Positions 36,726 to 48,884 of a DNA stretch of 64,000 bases are shown here, in pieces (position 1 is the first letter of the stretch; each line of letters begins with the position of its first letter). The DNA lies in assembly GCA_029706075.1 (NCBI GenBank), contig JAINUG010000114.1, forward strand, positions 248,001 to 312,000. The letters run 5' to 3'. Source of the stretch: Aldrovandia affinis (taxonomy: Eukaryota; Chordata; Actinopteri; Notacanthiformes; Halosauridae). Below the pieces are notes generated by a model. It saw only the letters and a program-made list of their open reading frames with translations. It had not been told where the DNA came from and ran no database searches. Both the position numbers and the translations under genes were made by a program.

Positions 36726-38610
36726 AGCCTACATAGTGATTCTAAAGTGATCGCCGCAGTGTACATTTAATGTGGTTGAAATGGAAATTTACTATGATGT
36801 TTTTCTGTTTTTTTTTTTTTTTTTTTTTTAATAGTGAAGTGTTGGAGAGAAGAGGGCCTGCTTATTTAATACTGTAGAGCTGTATGTTTGAGCAGTACAA
36901 TTTCTGACCAGACAGAGGTGATTCTATTGGGCTTTGTTGTTTTGGAGTGATGTGCTGAGAAAATATTTCCTCTTCTCTCTCCATGTGAAAATGTGAGTGT
37001 GGGTGCTGTGGGCCCTCATACCTGTCTACTCATCTTCAGTGCGGGCCATTTGAAAAGATTCCATTGGTAGATGATGGGGAGGGAGCAGGCAGGGGCTCTG
37101 CTCACAAGGCATCCAGCAATGGGGCCCACCGAATGCTCACTGACAGCTTTGGAGAAAAGCCAGGCCACACTGTGTTTACTGCGTTGAGAGAGATGTATAG
37201 AAGCAGATTTAAACTTGAGACTTCCTGGTGTCAGAAACATTCGGCCTGACTAAGGAATTTTAAAAAAGAGGGTTGGGACGCCCTGAGCATGTTTAGTGTG
37301 AACATAGGTCTTCAGACTTGAAAGGAGATTATTCCTCTATGAGCTCTGAAACGTCATTGACACCCTTGTTGTAATGAACTCTTAATAATGTTGTGATGGG
37401 TTGGAGATTTTGAACATGTTCAATATATCATTATTAAACCACTTTGCTATTTAGAATTTGGTCAACATCAATTCTGTTATAGCACTGGCCCCAGCAGTTC
37501 AATGTGTGTTGAGGCAAGGCTTGACAGCATTGAAATCCCATGTGAAATGTAACATGAAGGTTCCCGCATGACATCTCACATATGTGGATGTAAATCTAAT
37601 CTAGCAAAAGAAGAGTGGAGGTGATGGTCATGTGACCTAGTTGCTTTGCCAGTTCCAGAATCTGGCCTGCTCTGGTGAGTTGTAACTGGTGACCCATTTA
37701 ACACAGCACAAGACAACTGACTTGTTCTGCAGAGAGCAGACTGACTCATTCAGCATGGGACGACTGACTCGTTTTGCAGAATGTTCTCTACCATCAAATG
37801 ACAGTGACTCATTAAACAGTCCCCTGTCCATGGGATGACTGACTTGTTCAAGAGAGGGCTCTCACTGTGGGAGAGCTCTTGGTTCACCTGTGCTGTGGGC
37901 CTGGATTCAGAAAGAGGGCACTTGAAATGCAGATGAGAAATGACTGTTTAGTTTCACGTGGTGTCACTTTCCATAAGAGTGCATTCTCATGCACTGCCCT
38001 GCTCTGACCTCCAGTTTATAGCAATTGCCAGTGATTCTGTGGCCATTCACTTCCATTGGAAGCACTGTGTACAGACCAGAGACATTTCAGACAGTGCACT
38101 GCTCATCTCGGGACACAACTTTGACATATTCACACTGTAATCACCTTGGTCCAGAACCCTCACTACGGACTCTGCACTTCGGGGGTCAGCAAGGGTTAAC
38201 GTGACCATCTTACCCACAATACCATGATCTGGTAATCCAGGAAACTATTTGGCCCCCCAGATATGGGTTTCCCCACCCCTGACTTAATGCGTCTCAGACT
38301 TTTGGTGACTTGTCTTTACAGTCACATGAAGAGATGTCTTATTGTGATGAATATATGAACTGCTCTCAAAATGGTGCTATTTTTGAGAGCCGTAACCAAT
38401 TAAAGTTGCACTTGTTTTAATCGGTGACAAGGCCCATTTACTCATGACTAAGCTCATCTTAAAATAATCAATTTATGCCCATGGCATCGTTTTGGCATTT
38501 GTCCCTAATTACTTATGAAAGGGGTTCTCTTGTTGAAATCTATAATTTCACAATGTAATTTTAGATATAATTTCACAATGTAATTTTAGATTTAGATTTT
38601 AACATTCAGA
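36726..38610. other. Intergenic region downstream of prpf18
   Basis: Contains a poly-T tract at 36811-36829. I see no gene or recognisable element; open frames are short. Confidence 0.5.
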
Positions 38611-38616
38611 TAATTT

Positions 38617-39990
38617 TCTATTGTTGAATACTGATAAAACAGAGATGTTGGTCTTGGCGCCCAAAAACCTCAGAAGAGGGTTATCTGATTTATCTCTTAA
38701 TCTGGATGGTTGCTCTGTAGAACAGCACATTAAAATATACGTAGACCAGGCTGGGCAGAAAAATATACGAAAGGCTGGGCCACTATTGGGGGAGGGGGTG
38801 CTACGCGAAAAAACCTGAGAGCAGTTCGTTTATTTCGCGGAGTTTTCAATGAATACGGGTGGCTCCACTAGTGGTGAAACTAAGAATTACAACTCAGTCA
38901 AGTGCAAGTTTCATGCGCGGGCCATATTCCTTATATTGGAATGCGGCCGCGGGCCAATTAAAAATGGACCGCGGGCCGCAATTGGCCGTAGTTTGGACAC
39001 CCCTGGTGTAGACTATAAGGTACTCCTCTTAACTTATAAGGTGTTGCATGGACTTGCACCCTCTTACTTGACGGATCTACTTCATCCGTACAATCCCCCA
39101 CGTTCGCTTCGCTCACAAGATACAGGCAACTTGGTAGTCCCTAGAATATCAAAAAATACAGCAGGTGGCAGAGCTTTCTCCTATAGAGCTCCTTTACTGT
39201 GGAACAGTCTACCCGTCTCTGTGAAGGAGTCAGACACGGTCTCAATTTTCAAGTCTAGGTTAAAAACACATCTCTTTAGTCTCTCTTATAGTCATTAGGT
39301 GCAGATGTGGAGGGGGCGTAGCGATAGAGCCTTCTGGTGCAATGAGCTATCCTTACTGTCACCAATCATAAGTGATGATCCGCCCCTATCAGGACTGCTG
39401 ATGATGTGGTGGGATGGTCTCTGAGTGTCCTCATGGCTGCGTGCTCCCTGTGCCACTCACCTAATTAGTTATGCTGCCCTAGATTACTTCTGCTGGTGCA
39501 AAAGTGTTATCACTACTCTTTCCCCTGATCCGGTGTGATATTTATCATAGTCATAATTGCACCTTTCCTCTTTTCTCCCCGACTTCGTGGCACCTGCCCG
39601 GAGCTCACCTGCCCCAGAGTCAACCCCCCACCCCTGCCATGTGTTAGCCGGATGCCGCTGGCCCAGACCCTAGCTGCTGGTTCCATCCCCGCCCTGCCCT
39701 GGTATCTGGGGGATGAGGTCCACCCCACCCCTACACTTAGAATGCCCTTCCGGTGGTCTGTTAAGCCTCATGAGCCTCAAGGACTATTTGTTTTGTTTTT
39801 CTCTGTAACCCACAATTTTCCAGGAGTTCATCTCGACCGCCTTTTAAGGGGTCAGGGAATAATTTTCCAGTCTCCCACATTGGTTCCAATGGTTTTCTGG
39901 TTTTTTGATTCCCTCTGGAAAATGCCAATTGTGAAGTGCTGTGTGACAACCTGTTTGTAAATGGCGCTATACAAAAATAAAGATTGATTG
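38617..39990 (+). mobile_element. L2-like LINE fragment with internal deletion and hAT insertion
   Basis: Third copy of the L2-like family, on the plus strand. It starts in the region around ACAGAGATGTTGGTCTTGG, is interrupted by a hAT-type insertion at 38747-39005, and resumes at 39006 with YKVLLLTYKVLHGLAPSYL and the conserved end FSYRAPLLWNSLP to FKSRLKTHLF (stop about 39298). The 3' UTR ends in (GATT)n at about 39980-39998. About 350 bp present in the 24935-26380 copy are missing around the insertion. Confidence 0.85.
38747..39005 (+). mobile_element. Non-autonomous hAT element inside the L2-like LINE
   Basis: 259 bp starting CAGGCTGGGCAG and ending AGTTTGGACACCCCTG, with GCGGCCGCGGGCC-type internal sequence near the right end. 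Flanks ACGTAGAC and GTGTAGAC share six of eight bases, consistent with an aged 8-bp duplication. The right end (CAGGGGTGTCCAAACT on the reverse strand) is typical of hAT; the left end is less certain. Confidence 0.6.
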
Positions 39991-41445
39991 ATTGATTGAT
40001 TAACACTGATCAGTGTTTTCTTTCAGTGATAAGAATGGAGGAAATATATATATATTTTTCTTTACAATTTCGGATACCTATTTGTAATTGCATGATTCAT
40101 TTACTTAATTAATTTCCATCCCATCACTGCAATGTTTTTCTCAATTCAGGAGAGCAGACATTAGTATGCACATGCTCCACAATTCATGCAGCCAGCTGTT
40201 GCTTTTATTCTTTTTATTTATCAGCTGTGTTGATGTAATTGCACAAGAGTATAAGGTGGGGAGTACCCTGACTAAAACACTGCCTCCTTGAGTGACACTG
40301 GCCAATTAGGTGCCACCCCACAGGCCACAGTTGGCACTGGCATGGTAAGGATTCATTCTGGACAGAACAAGTGCCTCTGCTCTGCACCACTCAGGAGATC
40401 AAAATGTAGCCCATTATAGAGCACTGGGAACTGGACAGTGGTGGGCCGTCAGGGCCTGCAAGGCCTTCTCTGCTGGCCTAAAAAATATCTGAATCACAGA
40501 CTGATGTTAATTATATTTTTTCCATAAATACTTATTAAATAATTCCAAATGGTCTGTCCGCTTCCTTTCATAGCTTTTCCCCTGCTTGCGCTGCTTCCAG
40601 ACGTGTATTTTCATATTAAAGCATTTAACCAATCACATTTCAGTCATCATTTGTTGCCAGGGTCAAAGAAATCTGCCTGGAGGCCTTCACAATCAGTTCT
40701 GCAGGCCCTGTAGCATAAAATAAGTGTTGATCAAACTGTTGCTTCAACCAATCAGATTTTGAGTTGGGGACACGAAGGCCTTCTAGAAGGCCTAGGTTGA
40801 GACGCTGACGCTGCTTCCTGTTTCCTGTTTCCTGTTTGGTTGGAGGGCTGTGTTTGCGGTGGTCTGCGTATCTGGCATTTTACACTTGCCAAAATTATCG
40901 TAAATATATAACGTTAAACGGTATAAACGTTATATAAATATATTCGGCGTTCATCATCAGAAAGGTAAAGGGATAAAATATTTGCTCTTAAGTTAAACGT
41001 TTGTCGCCGTTAGGGGACAGAGAGGGAATTTTCCATTTTTTCCCACGTCTAGCTCGGAAAGCTTGTTAAAAAGTTACCGATTTGTACTACACCTAGCAGA
41101 CGCGAGGTTTTTTTGTGGTTTTTCGCCCTCTCAGGAGCAAATCCAAGAGTAAGGTAATATACTATAGCTTTTGTTGGCTTAAATTTACATTTAATTGTTG
41201 TATTTCAAGCGCATAGCGTATAGCCGTTTCGGTTGGCTGCTACCAGCGCTAACTACTACACAAACAGGACCGAAAGTTTCTTTTAAATTCGTTTTTAAAT
41301 TCGTTTTAAGTGTTGTCTTCCATTTAGACATTTCTGCACCTGAGTGTTAGGAACCGAGGTGTATAAAACAATTTTGTATCGACTTGGTGTCTCTGTTTGG
41401 GCAGAAATTCGTTCAGTGTAGGGAGAGCAGTAGGTATAGTCAGGG

Positions 41446-42408
41446 GTGAAAATGTGGCCTCCGGCAGTGCAGTGTGAGTGTTGCAGAATGATTACGTTTC
41501 TGGAAGAAGGCTTCCATGAGTGTTTCATTTGCGACAGATGCCAGCTTGTGAAGCATCTCGAGGGCAAGATTCTTGATCTCGAAGCCCAACTTGCTGGTCT
41601 CGACTGCACTGCAGAATCTGTAGAGTTCCAGGAACTAATTAGTACGCCCATTAGAGAGTTAGCCTGCACGCCAAAGCGGGGTAGGGGGGAGACTCTAGAG
41701 CAGGTAGGGAGAGAGAGTTGGGTGAAGGTAGGGCGCCAGCGTAGAAAAGGGCGCACACATGCAGGGGCGGCATCTCCAGAGATATTGGTGTCCAACCGAT
41801 TCCAGCCCTTGCAGGAAGAGGATCTGGCCCAGCCCTCTGTGAGCGGGAGGACTGTTGAGCCCCAGGGCACCCTGGCGGCCATGCCACCCAGGAAAAGGGA
41901 GTTAATTGTAGTGGGGGATTCAATCATTAGAGGTGTAGACAGTATAGTCTGTTCGCGAGAAAAGGAATCTCGCATGGCATGTTGCCTGCCTGGTGCTCAG
42001 GTTGGAGATCTCCTGGAACACGCGGACAAGCTCATGGCCAGAGCAGGGGTGGATCCAGTGGTCATGGTCCATGTTGGAACCAATGACATAGGTAAGGGTA
42101 GGTTTGAGGTTCTGCAGGACAAATTCATAGAATTAGGAGCAAAGTTAAGGGGCAGAACCTCCACGGTGGTCTTCTCTGGAATTCTGCCAGTACCACGTGC
42201 TAGCAAAGGCAAGCAGAATTTTATATGGAGGTTTAACGCGTGGCTACAAACCTGGTGCAGGAAAGAGGGGTACAGGTTTATGGGGCACTGGGACTCCTTT
42301 TGGAACAGGGGTGACCTGTACAGGCGGGACGGGTTACACTTGAACCGGAGGGGTACTGATGCATTGGGCCAGCATATGCTTAGGGTAGCGGAGGAATATT
42401 TAAACTAG
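41446..42408 (+). CDS. LINE ORF1 protein with SGNH esterase domain
   Basis: 320-residue intact frame. The N-terminus has a Cys-rich element (CECC, CFICDRC) followed by a predicted coiled coil (VKHLEGKILDLEAQLAGL). From about residue 150 an SGNH/GDSL-type hydrolase follows: VVGDSIIRG holds the nucleophile Ser, VHVGTNDIG the Asn block, and RRDGLHLNRRG the Asp-His pair. ORF1 proteins of this type in L2/CR1 elements bind RNA and have esterase activity; the biological substrate is unsettled. No premature stop is seen. ORF2 starts 38 bases downstream. Confidence 0.85.
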   Translation: MKMWPPAVQCECCRMITFLEEGFHECFICDRCQLVKHLEGKILDLEAQLAGLDCTAESVEFQELISTPIRELACTPKRGRGETLEQVGRESWVKVGRQRRKGRTHAGAASPEILVSNRFQPLQEEDLAQPSVSGRTVEPQGTLAAMPPRKRELIVVGDSIIRGVDSIVCSREKESRMACCLPGAQVGDLLEHADKLMARAGVDPVVMVHVGTNDIGKGRFEVLQDKFIELGAKLRGRTSTVVFSGILPVPRASKGKQNFIWRFNAWLQTWCRKEGYRFMGHWDSFWNRGDLYRRDGLHLNRRGTDALGQHMLRVAEEYLN

Positions 42409-42446
42409 GGACTGGGGGGGCAGGGAGGGAAATTAGTACTAGTATT

Positions 42447-45400
42447 ATGGATAGGGAGGTACAGACTGCCCAGATTGAAGATACCAGGGCGGAATATACA
42501 CAAAAATTTTCGGACTCCAGCTCCCCTGACCTGATTAGTGTGAGAATTAGTGCTAGACTGCCACCTACTGTCCGAGGAGAAAAATCTGCTCCAGGTCGCA
42601 GACCTACTGGGGTTTGTCTAAACAATTTATTAGATGTGCCTTTAGTACAGTGTTGCTCAGGTACTGCTGCTGACACAGAGACACCCCTTTTGGGGGTGAA
42701 CCAGAGAATCGGGGTGGAGTGCTTGGAGTGCGATGCCAGACCGTCGCCCACATCTACAGTAGGTCTAAGCTCTCACATATTCTCGGACCTGGCCAAGATT
42801 GCCGAGAGTAAAGGTCTAAACTTTGTTCACCTCAACGTTAGGAGCCTACTACCAAAGATCGATGAGATTCGTTTGTTTGCACTTAAAGCAAAGGCGGGTG
42901 TTATTTGTATTACAGAGTCCTGGCTTGATCCCAGTATTAGCGATTCCGAAATCGAATTATCTAATTACACTGTAGTTAGAAGGGATCGTAGTCGCAACGG
43001 AGGAGGGGTCTGTGCTTTTGTGAGAAACGACATTAACTTTATTGTTAGGACGGACTGGGACGAGGACATTGAAGTTTTATTACTGGACATTCACCTGCCC
43101 AAGACAAAACCCCTACTAATGGGTGTTTGCTATAGACCACCAGATCAAAGTGCATTTTATGAGAATCTGGAAAATGTACTGATTAGCTGCGGTATGCCAA
43201 AAAATGAATGTATTTTGATGGGTGATTTCAATACAGATGTATCCAACAAGTGTGCTGCCCCACGTATAGGGCTTTTACTAGGTTTAGCAAACTATTTGAC
43301 TTAAAACAGCTGATTAAAGAACCCACCAGAGTAGGCCAAACGACCAAAACTATAATTGATCTTATTCTGGTGTCAGATGAATGTAACATCTCACAACAAG
43401 GTGTGATTGCATATGGGCTCAGTGACCATTTCGTCACATATTGTACCAGGAAGGTTCATAGGCAAACGTTTTTAAGCCATAAAATCATTAAAATCAGATC
43501 CTTCAAGAACTACTGTGCTGAGAGTTTTAGAGAGCAGCTTAGCAGAGTAGACTGGCCTGCAGTGCTTAGGCTGGATTGTGTTCACAGAGCCTGGGATATG
43601 TTTAACCAGTTATTCCTTCAGGTAGTGAATTCCATGGCTCCATACAAGCAAATTAGGATAAAACAGAGATCAAGTCCATGGCTTAACCCAGAGATTTTAG
43701 ATGCAATTAAAGTTAGGGAGGAGGCATTGCAGAGGTTTAAAAAGTCTCAGGACCAAGCAGATGCGGACAATTACAAGAAAGGTAGAAATGAAGCACAAAT
43801 AATTATTAAGATAGCAAAAAAGGAATATTACATGAATCTAATAAAGGAAAACAAAAAGATTCTAAGAAGCTATGGAAAACTCTTAAAGATATGGGGCTGC
43901 GGGGCAAGACCAATAACGGAAAGCCTACCATTGGCCTCGAAATGAATGGCAAAATCGAATTTGACAAAGCACAGGTAGCCAATGAATTTAATAACTTTTT
44001 TGCCTCAGCAGCTAGCAAGTTAGTAGATGCACTGCCTCCTAAGACAGGAGAATATGGGGATGAGTATATCCAAGGAGTCTATTCCAGTCGAGGGGTATAT
44101 GCCAATTCGTTTTCCTTATCCAAAGTGACAGTTGAGAGGGTAGCAGAGATGCTGGGAGAGCTTATCACGACAAAAGCCACTGGCCTTGATAATATTTCTG
44201 CCAAGTTTTTAAGAGATGGGGCACAGGTAATAGCTCCTTGTGTTGCACATTTGATAAATCTCTCATTGGAACAAGGCATTGTACCAAGCTGCACTAAACA
44301 TGCAAAGATTATTCCCCTGTTTAAAAAAGGGAGTAGATCCCATTATGGTAACTACAGACCAGTATCCATTTTGAGTGTCACATCTAAGATTTTAGAGAGA
44401 GTGGTGCACGAACAGATATCAGAATATGTTGAGAGGGAAAACCTTCTGTATGAATTTCAATCAGGGTTCAGGAAGTCCTATTCTACAGACTCGTGCTTAC
44501 TTTATATTAACGACTTCATCAGAAAGGAGATGGACGAAGGGAAACTGTGTGGAATGGTTTTACTAGATCTCCAGAAAGACTTCGACACAGTTAACCATAG
44601 TTTACTGCTTAAAAATTGAAGGCTCTAGGGATGAATGACACCGCTATCGAGTGGGTCACTTCATACCTGACAGACAGGGATCAGAGAGTAGAGGTAAACG
44701 GCTTTATGACAGACACCAAACCAGTAGTATGTGGGGTTCCGCAAGGAAGTGTTTTAGGACCACTGCTATTTTTACTTTATATTAATGACATGAGAGATGC
44801 GTGTTCCTGTAACTTGTATTTATTCGCAGATGATGCAGCTTTGCTCATCTCGCACAAAGACAAGAATACACTCCAAAGTAGGCTAGGAGAGGAACTCACT
44901 AAGATAAGCAGCTGGCTGTGTGACAACAGGCTGTCACTTCATTTAGGGAAGACGGAGTCTATTCTATTTGGGTCTAAGCCCAGATTAAAGAAGGCCCAGG
45001 AGCTAAGAGTAGAGGTAGGGTCCGTGGAGATAGCTGCAAAGACATCAGTGAAGTACCTGGGGTGTGTTTTGGATGACAGTTTGGGTGGGGAGGGAATGGC
45101 CCTACAGGTGCTGGGCAAAGTTAACGCCCGCACAAAGTTTCTTGCCAGAAAGGCCAATCTGCTGGACAGAGAAAGCCTACGTCTACTAGCCAACAGCCTA
45201 GTGCAATGTCATTTTGATTACGCCAGTGTAGCATGGTCAGCAGGTCTATCAACCTCATTAAAAAGGAAACTGCAGGTGTCTCAAAATAAGCTAGTTAGGG
45301 TTGTGATGGGGCTAGGCCCTCGAGACCATGTTGGAAGGAGGCACTTCCTAGAGCTCAACTGGCTACCAGTTGAGGCTAGAATGACTCAGCTGAGGCTCAA

Positions 45401-45704
45401 CATGGTACACAAGGTCATTAACAATAGGGCCCCAGTGTACCTAAGCAGCCATTTTTCCAGTGTTAGGGAATCACACAACCACAGGACTAGGTCCAGCTTA
45501 GCCAACCAGCAACCCCCGAGGTGTAGAACCAAAATGGGGCAATGCTCATTTGCCTACACAGGAGCACAGGAGTGGAATGAACTGCCGTTGACCATCAAAC
45601 AGAGTACGAACCCACACAGTTTTAAGGTGAATGTTAGGAAGTGGCTACCAAAGTCCAAGAATAGACAGGTAGGGAAGGGAGGGATTGTTAGGATGTGTAA
45701 ATGA
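42447..45704 (+). pseudogene. LINE ORF2 (endonuclease and reverse transcriptase), frameshifted
   Basis: Coding runs through four open segments: 42447-43304, to 43945, to 44619 and to 45704. Each is separated by a small indel. The APE endonuclease shows LNVRSLLPKIDEI, ITESWLDPSISD, MGVCYRPPD and MGDFNTD. The reverse transcriptase shows KKGSRSHYGNYRPVSILSVT, QSGFRKSYSTDSCLL, GVPQGSVLGPLLF and the catalytic box YLFADDAALL. The C-terminus has WLPVEARMTQLRL and the EWNELPL motif. The breaks lie near 43255, 43890 and 44608; the last is a one-base loss in an A-run. The copy looks recently inactivated. Confidence 0.88.
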
Positions 45705-46458
45705 TGCATTATGTAGTTTTAGATATTTATGTATTTATGTGTTAAGTGTCTATACCTGTTTTTACTTGTGAACATGTTAAGACCAAGGACCACAACGGAA
45801 ATAAGTCCACGACTTTTTGTGCTATCCTGGACATTGTTTTGATGCATGACTTGCACTGACATGTATTTTAAATTGATATGTCGAAAAAACTAAACTAAAC
45901 TAAACTAAACTAAACTATGATGTAATGTGATTGGTTAAATGCTTTAATATGAAAATACACGTCTGGAAGCAGCGCAAGCAGGGGAAAAGCTATGAAAGGA
46001 AGCGGACAGACCATTTGGAATTATTTAATAAGTATTCATGGACAAAATATAATTAACATCAGTCTGTGATTCAGACATTTGAGCGGACATTTTCAGCCCT
46101 AAAGCGAATTAAAACTTATGCCAGAAATACGACAGGGCAGGCTCGACTTTCAGCATTAGCTTCGATGGCGATAGAAAAGGACTTCTTGATGGAACTGAAA
46201 CACACGGATAATCTGTACGACAGAGTAATTGAACTCTTTTTGAGGAAAGAAAGGAGGATGGACAATTTGTGTACAAATAATAAGGATTTTTGGTGAGTAA
46301 AATGTTGCTATTTTCCTAAATAATATTGCAATTTTATGAGGTTATTATTGATGCTTTTTTAATGTGTGTCGCAGCTGTAGCACCCCGGGTTTGTTTCTTC
46401 AGTAAAGGCATTTATTCTGGATACACGAGTTATCTATCTGCGATGCAACGGCAACGGG

Positions 46459-46954
46459 TGTCTGTTCGGTTTGTTTTTGCACTTTGTTTATTTATCTTTC
46501 TTCAGTCATGTTTCATTCTCGTTCTGTTCCCCGTCTGTCATTGTTCCTGTTCGAGTTCCTCTCCTTGTCTTGTCATGCACTTCGGGAAATTCTATGTTTC
46601 GGTTTTTTAGGGAGGAGGAGGAACGCATAAAGAAATCTGCGTGCGAATAAAGCGGAACGTGAGACAGGACGAGAGAGAATGACAGCGATAGTTAGAAGCG
46701 TGAGATAATTTGTGATTAGTAGTGTTAGTAACTTAATCTAAATCCCTAATGTTAGTAGATTAGTTGGTTAGTACTATATACATCTAACTAATATATACAA
46801 AGTGTAATTAGAAAGTAAGAAGGAAGTAAAACGAGATTAGAAACGAAGACGGAAAAACCGAAACAGAATTTCCCGAAGTGCATGACAGAACGAGAATGAA
46901 ACATGACTGAAGAAAGATAAATAAACAAAGTGCAAAAACAAACCGAACAGACAC
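46459..46954. repeat. Foldback element with about 110-bp inverted arms
   Basis: The left arm starts TGTCTGTTCGGTTTG and runs through TTTATCTTTCTTCAGTCATG to about 46604. The right arm (46845-46954) is its reverse complement, ending CAAACCGAACAGACA. The arms are nearly identical and the centre (46605-46844) is AT-rich with no ORF. It lies inside the hAT composite. The family is not recognised. Confidence 0.75.
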
Positions 46955-47076
46955 TCAAAACATAACAATAAGATGGCTTTTATAGCCATAAAATAGTTAT
47001 TGAGGGGTGGATTGATTCAGACGGAGCACTACTGAAGGCCTAGGTGTGAAATGCACGGCCCGCCACTGGAACTGGA

Positions 47077-48880
47077 AGATTATCACCAGTTACCTCAACA
47101 TACCTCATCACTACAGCAGGTTACAGAGTATTAGAAACTGCTAAAAACAACATGGCTACACATCTCTCCTCTCCTCCGGACTACCAGAGCAGAGAAATAG
47201 AAGGGTACTCTCATTGGTAGTCAAAGTCAAAGTGTTTTATTTATCAAGTGCACAGTATAACACAAGGTCATTCTGAACAATGAAATTATTGGGACATGGC
47301 AAGCAACAACTAAGTAGTGAAGGCTTAGAGCCTCTGGGGTGCACAGGGGCTGGACATAGCTGAGAGCCTGATACTCAGCGTGAAACAAGTCCCCTGTCAT
47401 CAGAAGACCTACGTCTATAATGTGAAGTCTGGCACCACAGCACAAACTCCCAAATCTCGAAACAAGGAAAAAAGCAACTTTCTCACGACATGCTGATCTA
47501 ACTGCTTACAGCTGTCCTGAAGGCCAGAGCCAGCGTTGGGCCCTGGAGTGTTGCCATGGGAACGCTGTTATGATAACTGGGTTTCATTACAGTACTGAAG
47601 GGAGGTGGGGTGCTTCCAGCAGGGTGTGCCAGAATCTGTGGCGTCACAGAAAGTTCTTTCATTTTGTGAGAGTTAGGGGTCCACCTAGAGAAAAAAAAGG
47701 GTCTCCATATCTCACTCTCGCTCTCGTTCTCTCTCCATTGGCTGACTGGGATAGTTGCCAAGCAGTATTGTGGAGAAACAGACATTTCTGGCGACCATAA
47801 ATGGTGTAATCCATCACCTTCTGGGCTGAATGTCTACTCACTGTCTCTATCCTAGTGTCTGTCAGTGGGGAAAATGTATGAACTGCATGATTAAAAACCT
47901 TAATGTAACCTTTGTACTAGAGTAGAGCTGTACTATATGGAATCCTTGTTTTCCTCAACATGCTTTATTAACCCATTAAGACCTGTAACTTCGATTTTTG
48001 ATTAATGAAAGTGATTCGCTGAAATAGACTGTACTACGTTGGTGGTCGGCTTTTTTTTTTTGTTTTTCCAGAAAACCCTCAGGTTTTAAGAGGTTTTAGA
48101 ATAATTGCTTAGGTTTTAAGGCTGCAGGCAAAGATTCATGTTTTAGGTACAGTTGAAAAGATTCATGTTTTAGTTTGTCATGATTTCATTTCTGCAAAAA
48201 GATATCAGGATTCTTCGGTGTGCAGTTGCACAGAAAACCAAATTACACTTCTTAGATTTTGCCATGTCACATATTGTGCTTGGCTGAACAGTGCATTTCA
48301 AACCAGAGAAAACCTAATCCCATGACTGGGTTACAGTGCAAATACACAGAGAAAGATTTAACTATGAACAGTGGTCTCCACTATAATAGTTGTGTACATT
48401 TTTTTATTTTATGCTCCTCATCCCCCTTTTCAGGACATTGAGCTGTTGCCTTGAGCAAACACCTCAGAAAGAGCATCTGAAATGCAACTCTTGATAGAAG
48501 ATAGTGACCTCATCGGGACACTCTTAATGGAGGCAAACACTGGAGACACTGGTAAAATAAAAGCTCTGTGTGGAAGCTGACCAGAGTAAACATTCTTAAG
48601 AAAACGAAGTGATCCATTTTGCACACAAGCTTCTGGAAGGTCCACTGAAGTGGTCCTGATCACCCGCAGGCCCCTGCAGACTAAACATTCATCCTGGCAA
48701 AAGGATGAGAACCTCTATGTTTCTGGAGACCAATGTTTGTCAATGTCATCTGCCCCTCCTCAACCACCAATGTTGGGCCTGGGGGGATGAGATGTTCTAA
48801 TTTACCCTGAGTGGAGGGGGGGTTCTCACTCCTGTACTCGAGGGGAGTTTGGTGCCTCAGGCAGGTTAAAACTAAAAAAT
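47077..48880. other. Intergenic region
   Basis: No gene seen. 47218-47320 has a stretch (CAAGTGCACAGTATAACACA, AACAATGAAATT) of the kind found in dispersed fish repeats, but I cannot name its family. Confidence 0.4.
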
Positions 48881-48884
48881 CTAA

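Larger units (their letters stand above)
40860..45917 (+). mobile_element. Near full-length L2/CR1-type LINE with esterase ORF1
   Basis: About 5 kb on the plus strand. It has a 5' leader with uncertain left limit, ORF1 (41446-42408), ORF2 (42447-45704) and a 3' end made of (AAACT)n at about 45888-45916. Gene order, the SGNH esterase in ORF1, an APE-type endonuclease and the reverse transcriptase place it in the L2/CR1 group. It is a different family from the (GATT)n-tailed copies elsewhere in the window. No clear target duplication was found. Confidence 0.85.
40436..47068 (+). mobile_element. Composite hAT insertion, 6.6 kb, carrying nested elements
   Basis: Bounded by perfect 8-bp duplications GAACTGGA (40428-40435 and 47069-47076). 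The termini are inverted repeats: CAGTGGTGGGCCGT at the left, and CAGTGGCGGGCCGT on the reverse strand at the right. Positions 46076-46297 encode a transposase C-terminus of the hAT dimerisation type (FERTFSALKRIKTYARNTTG, then LFLRKERRMD). A left subterminal block (40483-40645) reappears inverted at 45910-46072. A LINE occupies about 40860-45917 and a foldback repeat 46459-46954. Most of the transposase is missing. The whole can be read as one hAT that later received other elements. Confidence 0.8.
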
